A stretch of 36,853 bases of DNA, taken from Romeriopsis navalis LEGE 11480. GTDB lineage: Bacteria; Cyanobacteriota; Cyanobacteriia; Leptolyngbyales; Leptolyngbyaceae. Each line of letters starts with the position of its first letter. The stretch's first letter is position 1. The notes under the pieces were generated by a model. That model had not been told where the DNA came from. It made no database searches and worked only from the letters and a program-made list of their open reading frames with translations. Below, one piece after another: positions 32,052 to 36,853 of this stretch. The stretch spans positions 1 to 36,853 of the forward strand of contig NZ_JADEXQ010000063.1 in assembly GCF_015207035.1 (NCBI RefSeq). Reading direction: 5' to 3'. Position numbers and translations under genes: made by a program.

Positions 32052-32417
32052 TTACTGAAGTAAAATTTTGACTTCATTCAAAGCCGCTAATTCGGCTTTG
32101 GTGGCAGTCTCATCAATTGTCGCTAACCCAGCCAATACCGAAGCGTTAGCAACCTTCCAAAAATTCCGCTAGAGTTAAACGATCGCCTTCCTGCAATACA
32201 GCATGACGCATTACATTCCAGCACTGCACCAAATCATAGGGTGAAGCAACTTGGATTTTAGGGGTGCACCGGTCTGACAAGCACAGTCAATCCCGAGTGA
32301 TTGAAGACGGTGATAAATCGCCCATCGATCAAAACCATCAACAAAAATCTAAAATTCTGGAGACGAGCCAGTCAATAGAGCTGTTGACAGATTAATGTCA
32401 GAACGTTCACATTCCAT
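32052..32417 (-). pseudogene. Decayed gene of unknown family (nonsense plus two frameshifts)
   Basis: Read on the minus strand from the ATG at 32417, a good protein-like frame (MECERSDINLSTALL) is interrupted by a TAG at codon 23 (32349-32351). It resumes in the same frame with IFVDGFDRWAIYHRLQSLG and DCACQTGAPLK. A missing base at the T run 32256-32259 then moves the frame to IQVASPYDLVQCWNVMRHAV and LAEFLEGC. A further shift near 32150 leads to ATIDETATKAELAALNE and a TAA at 32052. Joined, it would encode about 120 residues. I do not recognise the family with confidence. Continuity of sensible protein across three frames is the evidence for decay. Confidence 0.68.
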
Positions 32418-32541
32418 GATGATTTACCAAAAAAATCATAAAAAGTTTTGAATGTTTCTAGCAATTAGCGAAAATCCAGCAGTCGCTAAATTTAGTCGCA
32501 ATTTTTCTGTCGAATACAACGATGTTATGAAATAACGATTG

Positions 32542-32844
32542 CTAATCTGGCACCATATGATGCAGGATATCAGTTCCATATGGAGTTGGTTCAGGTGGCA
32601 CATCCTCATATGTGAGCCAACTCATCACTAGATGCGAACTAATACCCGTATAGTAAATTATTGCTTTAACCTCTAAACCATTGCGATACATCGCTATACA
32701 TAAATCACGTATAGCCGTTGGATTGAATTCTTCAGTCTGCAATTTGATTAATTTGCAGCCACAACAACTGCAAACATAATCGCGCTGTCGCGACCAGAGA
32801 CTATGTTTGCTGTAGTAATCCAAATTACAGAGTGCACATTTCAT
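32542..32844 (-). CDS. Orphan InsA-like zinc-ribbon/HTH protein
   Basis: I start this 100-residue protein at the ATG at 32844; the longer frame needs a TTG at 32871. Cys3-x2-Cys6 and a second cluster CSCCGC at 26-31 form a probable zinc ribbon. A helical domain follows (NPTAIRDLCIAMYRNGLEVK, then YYTGISSHLVMSWLTYE) like the helix-turn-helix of IS1-family InsA. It lacks a downstream InsB frame, and the tail (TDILHHMVPD) is unlike InsA. It may be a domesticated or decaying IS1 piece. It lies beside a pseudogene. Not certain to be expressed. Confidence 0.55.
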   Translation of the reverse strand: MKCALCNLDYYSKHSLWSRQRDYVCSCCGCKLIKLQTEEFNPTAIRDLCIAMYRNGLEVKAIIYYTGISSHLVMSWLTYEDVPPEPTPYGTDILHHMVPD

Positions 32845-33042
32845 AATGTATTTGTCATTTGTTTGGAGCAACCAAATGGATCATTGCTAAATTGACTTGC
32901 TAAACAATGCTAATGATTTGCATTTAGCCCTCTGCAATCGGCGTTTCACCCCCTTGCGGCCTCAGAAAATCTTGTTAGAGTGGGTGGTGCAGGACAATAA
33001 CACTTGATTTCCGTGTCTGATTTTAACTAGGAGCACAGCCCA

Positions 33043-33576
33043 ATGAGCACAGCAACATTAGTTCAGGCATTTAATACAGTGTCAGAGAATCCGGTCGGAT
33101 TTGAAACGTCGACAACTGAGCCAATCTGCGAAGGGATGAATCTAGCTTTAGCTAGCTTTCAGGCACTATATCTGCAGTACCAGAAGCAACATTTTGTAGT
33201 TGAAGGTGCTGAATTCTACTCTGTTCATGAATTTCTCGATGAAAGTTCGGGTAGTGCTAAAGGCTACGTACACGAGCTGGGTGAGCGACTCAATGGATTG
33301 GGGGGTGTACCGGTTGCCAGTTTCCACAAACTGGCTGAGCTTTGCTGCTTCACACCAGAAGAAGACGGCATCTTTGCTTGCCGTGCCATGCTAGAGCATG
33401 ATTTAGCGGCAGAGAAAGAAGTTATCAAACTTCTGCGTCGTCTCGCGTCACAGGCGGAAAGCCTGGGCGATCGAGCAACTCGCTACATGTACGAAAAATT
33501 CTTGCTCGAAACGGAAGATCGGGCTTTTCACGTTGATCATTTCCTCGCTTCTGACACTTTAGTCCAGTCGCGTTAA
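33043..33576 (+). CDS. dpsA: DpsA-type ferritin-like protein
   Basis: This 177-residue protein is a cyanobacterial Dps, a 12-subunit iron-storage and DNA-protecting ferritin. The ferroxidase region is [20 protein letters not shown], with H50, H62 (in VHEF) and E81. The usual Asp of the site is replaced by H77 in YVHELGERL, giving the three-histidine centre known from some cyanobacterial DpsA. A C-terminal helix has [25 protein letters not shown] lies about 9 nt before the ATG and a strong terminator follows. It converges on the antenna genes, fitting iron or oxidative stress. Identification is firm. Confidence 0.93.
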   Translation: MSTATLVQAFNTVSENPVGFETSTTEPICEGMNLALASFQALYLQYQKQHFVVEGAEFYSVHEFLDESSGSAKGYVHELGERLNGLGGVPVASFHKLAELCCFTPEEDGIFACRAMLEHDLAAEKEVIKLLRRLASQAESLGDRATRYMYEKFLLETEDRAFHVDHFLASDTLVQSR

Positions 33577-33629
33577 TCTCAAGGATATTTGATTTCTAAT
33601 ACACCTCCTGGTGGTTCAATCAAACCGAC

Positions 33630-33660
33630 AAAAAAGCCCTCTATCGTGGAGGGCTTTTTT
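33630..33660. terminator. Rho-independent terminator after dpsA (bidirectional)
   Basis: AAAAAAGCCCTC-TATCGTG-GAGGGCTTTTTT has a 6-bp GC-rich stem extended by A/T pairs and a T run. The A run on the left makes it usable on the minus strand too, where it would end the antenna gene transcript. Confidence 0.9.
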
Positions 33661-33782
33661 GTGGCAAATCTCTTCTAGACTATAACCTCTGATGAGATTA
33701 GTTATCATCTAATCTGCTAAATATCTTTCCGATATTTTCCCACTATGTAGATTTACGGCTTAGCCTCAATAACTTACATAGT

Positions 33783-33841
33783 CGGATACTCAGGATTCAT
33801 ACTGACATTCTAAGTGGTATCCGAATCAGGGACTTATTCGG
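33783..33841 (-). terminator. Overlapping inverted repeats at the end of the Pcb-like gene
   Basis: CGGATAC at 33783-33789 pairs with GTATCCG at 33817-33823, and CCGAAT at 33821-33826 pairs with ATTCGG at 33836-33841 across the stop codon. The two hairpins share bases and are mutually exclusive. They might influence 3' processing; no T run is present. Confidence 0.35.
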
Positions 33842-34898
33842 ATTGCTGCTCCAAGTCAATTGTTTGCGATGGAATCGCAATGGGTTCTGGCTGTAGCCAA
33901 GCAAATGCATCGGCACTCATCGGTGCCTCAGTCCGAGCACGATAGGCATGCCACAAGTGGCCAACTAAGGCCACAACTGCTAATCCAGCTTGAATATTCG
34001 CCGCCATCAATCGATCGCTGCCATAGAATTCTGGTGGAAAAGCAACGGTGTTGTGACTCACAAACAAACATGAAGTGAACGCCATAAAAGCCAATCCACC
34101 AAGGCTATAGGAGAGCAATGCATCTGGGCCAAGTCGTAGAACCTTTTTGGCCCAGCCCAACATCGGCACAATAATATGCCAAATACCGCCGAAGATTAGC
34201 AGTCCCGACAGCCAAATATGTCCACCGATAATATCCTCAAGATTATCAACCGCGGCCATGCCCCAAGGATTCCAACCAGATGCCGTTTGGCCAAACAGAT
34301 AACCAAAAATTCGTAATGGATCAATATTCGCAGCATCAACGATTCGGACAGATTGAAGATTGGCATCATATATTCCGCCCCATTGAGTCGCTCTGAGCAC
34401 AAACGCCAAAGCCCCGAGCCCTAGAAACAGCAAATGATGCCCCAGGATCACGCCAAGTGCGCGCGGATCGTTCCATTCGAAGTGAAATTTTTTGGCTTTT
34501 CCACCGACTATTTCGAGCTTATCGGCTCCCGTCGTTAAGTGAAATAATCCGCCCGCACCCAGTACCGCTGAGGCGGCTAAATGTAAAATGCCGATCGCGA
34601 AAAATCCATCAGTATCAACGATCGTACCACCTTCACCAATCCCAATGCCCAACATCGCCAGATGCGGCAGGACAAGCAATCCTTGCTCCCCTAAAGGCAA
34701 ACTTAAATCCAGCCGGGCAACTTCCATCACAGTTGTTGCACCAGCCCACAACATGATTAAACCTGCATGGGCAATATGGGCGCTCAGCCAAAGACCGGAA
34801 AAGTCAACTAAACGTGCATTGCCGACTAACCAAGATTTCTTTGAACCCGCAGGCACAAACGTCTGGGCCAGTGGATTATTGTTGATCGTTGTCGTCAT
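33834..34898 (-). CDS. CP43-like chlorophyll-binding antenna protein (Pcb/IsiA type)
   Basis: This 354-residue protein has six membrane helices and the CP43-like layout of the Pcb/IsiA family, without the long lumenal loop of CP43. His residues in conserved helices can bind chlorophyll: H41 and H44 (AHIAHAG), H79 (LPHL), H106, H154-H155 (GHHLL), H227 (GGHIW) and H314-H317 (GHLWHAYRAR). It should sit in the thylakoid membrane as a light-harvesting protein. It is the second gene after the IsiA-PsaL fusion, 124 bp downstream, and probably on the same transcript. I cannot tell from sequence which photosystem it serves or which chlorophyll it binds. The ribosome binding site is weak. Confidence 0.88.
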   Translation of the reverse strand: MTTTINNNPLAQTFVPAGSKKSWLVGNARLVDFSGLWLSAHIAHAGLIMLWAGATTVMEVARLDLSLPLGEQGLLVLPHLAMLGIGIGEGGTIVDTDGFFAIGILHLAASAVLGAGGLFHLTTGADKLEIVGGKAKKFHFEWNDPRALGVILGHHLLFLGLGALAFVLRATQWGGIYDANLQSVRIVDAANIDPLRIFGYLFGQTASGWNPWGMAAVDNLEDIIGGHIWLSGLLIFGGIWHIIVPMLGWAKKVLRLGPDALLSYSLGGLAFMAFTSCLFVSHNTVAFPPEFYGSDRLMAANIQAGLAVVALVGHLWHAYRARTEAPMSADAFAWLQPEPIAIPSQTIDLEQQSE

Positions 34899-34973
34899 AA
34901 TTCTTGTATACCGCTAAACGTCAAGCTATTTCAATGAGCACAATCCTATTTGTGGCCTGACCCAACTATATGA

Positions 34974-35022
34974 ATCGGTAAATTGAGCCAAGCCGATCGG
35001 TAAATTGATCTAAGTCGATTTA
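34974..35022. repeat. 13-bp direct repeat and hairpin between the antenna genes
   Basis: ATCGGTAAATTGA occurs at 34974-34986 and again at 34996-35008, 22 bp apart. The second copy also pairs with GTCGATTTAC to its right to form a weak hairpin with one wobble. Possible mRNA processing site in the antenna operon. Confidence 0.45.
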
Positions 35023-36528
35023 CTAGAGCGTGATTGGATGCAGCAGAATATAGGCAAAGAAGGCACTACCCGCGCCACCAATTAAGAAGCCTAAGGCAAA
35101 CTGATGCCAGCCCAATTTCGATCGCATATCTTCGGGCAACCGCATTGTATCCAGGGTCACAGTCGTAACAGTTGGCTCAACCCGGGATGAACTGTAAGCG
35201 GCCGTTCCATAGATTCGTAAAAGGATACTGCCAATCACAACCAAACCCACAGCCGAACCAAGTCCCGCCACACCAGCATTGGGCGTATCACGCATTGGGC
35301 CAAGCTTAAGAAACGGACCAAGCAGCCAGTAGCCGTGAGCCATACCAACTTCTAAACCACGACGCAGTGGACTGAGACCCGATCGGAAGATCGGTAGCTT
35401 GGCAAAAAAGACACGATTATAGTCCAGTGAATTGACTGGTGTCGCTAGCACACCTTCAAATGCTGAATTCTGTAGCGTAACGGGTCTCACACCAGTCTCT
35501 GGCGCAAATCGGAAATTATAGCCAGCCATCACCCCACGCGCTTGGATGGCATGCCAAATATGCCCCAGCAGGAACATCACAGAAAACGCCACATGGAAGG
35601 CACATAACCACCCCCGAGCCGAGACTGTACCATCGGCATAACGCAATGTCTGAAGTGGACCGTAGAACATCTCGGGATAAACGAGACCGTTTTGCCAAAC
35701 AAAATAAGAGGCGATCGCACCCATATAGGCAAGTGCTGCCAGACTATAGGAAAGATAGGCTTCACCGGACCATACCAAGGCTTTCTTGGCCCAACTTAGT
35801 GGCTGACTGGCACAGTGCCACATACCACCCAAAATACACAAACTGCCAACCCAGATATGTCCACCGACAATATCTTCGAGGCTATCAACTGCAGTCATTC
35901 CACCAAGGCCATGTTGACCAACCAAGTAGCCAAAAATTTGCCCTGGACGAATTGAAGGACTTGTAATGACACGGAGATCACCACCGCCAGCTATGGCTGG
36001 GTCAAATAGTCCGCCAAAGAACATCGCCTTTAGCACTAATAACCACGCACCAGCACCCAATAGAATTAGGTGAATTCCAATGATCGTCGTCATCTTATTG
36101 CCATCGTCCCAACGATAGCCAAAGAAACCCGTAAATTTATCGTTCTCGTTTAAAACGGCTGGACCGCGTAATGAGTGAAAGATTCCACCCGCACCAAGCA
36201 CGGCAGAGGAAATTAGGTGTACCACCGCCACATTGAAAATCGTTTCGGGATCGGTGATGACACCCCCGGCACCAACTCCAATTCCGAGGGTTGCTAAATG
36301 CGGCAATAGAATCAGACCCTGTTGCCCCATCGAAATTGTTGGGTCATAACGAAATAACTCAAATAAGGCGATTGCGCCTGCCCAGAACACAATGAGTCCG
36401 GCATGGGCGACATGGGCTCCGAGTAAACGTCCAGAAAGATTTGTCAGTCGAGCATTTCCAGCAATCCAAGTAATCCGTCGATCGACATTTGTAGCGTTCA
36501 ATATCGTATCCGTTGTAATGCTTGTCAT
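35023..36528 (-). CDS. IsiA-PsaL fusion (CP43-like antenna with C-terminal PsaL domain)
   Basis: Residues 1-345 of this 501-residue protein are a six-helix IsiA/Pcb-like antenna with chlorophyll-ligand His at H39, H42, H77, H104, H153, H224 (GGHIW) and H323-H326 (GHIWHA). Residues about 358-501 are a PsaL domain: LATPVNS, then [31 protein letters not shown] and [13 protein letters not shown]. PsaL is the photosystem I subunit at the trimer contact, so the fusion probably docks an antenna to PSI in place of PsaL. This fits the known class of CP43-like proteins with a PsaL extension. TTAGGTAGG upstream gives a usable ribosome binding site. An IS1 end lies 43 bp upstream. Confidence 0.93.
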   Translation of the reverse strand: MTSITTDTILNATNVDRRITWIAGNARLTNLSGRLLGAHVAHAGLIVFWAGAIALFELFRYDPTISMGQQGLILLPHLATLGIGVGAGGVITDPETIFNVAVVHLISSAVLGAGGIFHSLRGPAVLNENDKFTGFFGYRWDDGNKMTTIIGIHLILLGAGAWLLVLKAMFFGGLFDPAIAGGGDLRVITSPSIRPGQIFGYLVGQHGLGGMTAVDSLEDIVGGHIWVGSLCILGGMWHCASQPLSWAKKALVWSGEAYLSYSLAALAYMGAIASYFVWQNGLVYPEMFYGPLQTLRYADGTVSARGWLCAFHVAFSVMFLLGHIWHAIQARGVMAGYNFRFAPETGVRPVTLQNSAFEGVLATPVNSLDYNRVFFAKLPIFRSGLSPLRRGLEVGMAHGYWLLGPFLKLGPMRDTPNAGVAGLGSAVGLVVIGSILLRIYGTAAYSSSRVEPTVTTVTLDTMRLPEDMRSKLGWHQFALGFLIGGAGSAFFAYILLHPITL

Positions 36529-36571
36529 GATGACGCGCCTACCTAATTAAAAATGATGGTGATTATTATTC

Positions 36572-36853
36572 GGTAGTCCTAGTCAGGTAAGGATGCGTTG
36601 TAATGGTGAACGAAGTACCAGATTGCCCCAATGTGATTTTCGAGCTTCTTTGAGAACGAGAGCGTCTTTCGCACAAGCCTCGATACTCGCTGCCTCAGGG
36701 TACAGTTGAATCGCTCAATGTGATTGGTCTGCCCACTTTCTTTGCCGACGGCTCGATGTCGCTTGCTGGGTAACACCGTTTCGTAGGCTTCCCAGAAGTC
36801 GCTGTAGCACACCGCACACTGACGATAGACCGATGGCAAAGATCGCCACAGCG
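36572..36853 (-). mobile_element. IS1-family element, truncated by the window edge
   Basis: GGTAGTCCT at 36572 is the probable terminal end, since IS1-family ends begin GGT. The transposase stop lies 7-9 bp inside it. The rest of the element, its other end and the target duplication are beyond the window. Confidence 0.7.
36579..36853 (-). CDS. IS1-family transposase InsB, C-terminal part
   Basis: This is a partial gene whose 5' end lies beyond the window. The visible part has LWRSLPSVYRQCAVCYSDFW with the catalytic Asp in YSDFWEAY, then VGKESGQTNHIERFNCTLRQ with the catalytic Glu, and the C-terminal YFVHHYNASLPD. It is the InsB end of an IS1-type transposase, which is normally made by frameshifting between InsA and InsB. 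The frame is open to the window edge with no defect visible. The TTG at 36839 is an internal codon, not a start. Confidence 0.9.
   Translation of the reverse strand, partial: LWRSLPSVYRQCAVCYSDFWEAYETVLPSKRHRAVGKESGQTNHIERFNCTLRQRVSRLVRKTLSFSKKLENHIGAIWYFVHHYNASLPD

Noticed and set aside
36529-36571. Possible Fur box (AATGAT/ATTATT) ahead of the IsiA-PsaL gene
   Set aside because: Only about 10 of 16 positions are symmetric and the match to a Fur consensus is poor in an A/T-rich stretch.

Overview
The window reads as chromosome of a cyanobacterium. The evidence is two CP43-like chlorophyll antenna proteins (one fused to a PsaL domain), an NblA-like phycobilisome-degradation protein followed by a DUF2949 protein, a cyanobacterial DpsA, a group 2 sigma factor, Rcp1-type response regulators and several GCGATCGC (HIP1) octamers. 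Base composition is close to even. An Acaryochloris- or Leptolyngbya-like host is a guess from gene content only. Both edges are insertion sequences: a complete IS4-family element begins at base 1, and an IS1-family element runs off the right end.

Layout. 1-1298: IS4-family element with an 18-bp terminal inverted repeat. 1.3-3.9 kb: small cell-envelope or unknown genes (single-TM coiled-coil protein, acidic protein, lipoprotein) and a long non-coding gap. 3.9-9.2 kb: one very large TamB-like envelope protein with internal 66-residue repeats. 9.6-12.5 kb: an Rcp1-like receiver, a cytoplasmic alpha-amylase, and the DUF2949/NblA-like pair. 12.8-20.5 kb: a small acidic protein, then a signalling block of a receiver-kinase hybrid, a lone receiver, a CHASE3-PAS kinase translationally coupled to a four-PAS kinase, and a divergent NarL/LuxR-type regulator. 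20.6-24.4 kb: a DUF389 membrane protein, then a stress-type run of a CsbD-like protein, a 48-residue membrane protein and a PRC-barrel protein. 24.7-28.2 kb: a PhoD-like metallophosphatase whose 3' end overlaps a convergent fatty-acid-hydroxylase-type enzyme. 28.9-31.9 kb: an MscS-type channel and a group 2 sigma factor. 31.9-32.9 kb: a decayed gene and an orphan InsA-like zinc-ribbon protein. 33.0-36.5 kb: DpsA convergent with the antenna pair, the IsiA-PsaL fusion upstream of a Pcb/IsiA-like protein.

The functional threads are stress and light acclimation: antenna turnover (NblA-like), an extra PSI antenna (IsiA-PsaL plus Pcb), iron storage and peroxide protection (DpsA), an alternative sigma factor, osmotic protection (MscS) and general stress proteins (CsbD, PRC-barrel). 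A dense two-component cluster could feed them, but the sequence does not show the links. I saw no tRNA, rRNA, CRISPR array, riboswitch or phage region. The most unusual items are the IsiA-PsaL/Pcb pair with an IS1 end 43 bp upstream, the three-repeat PRC-barrel protein, and the orphan InsA-like protein beside a pseudogene.
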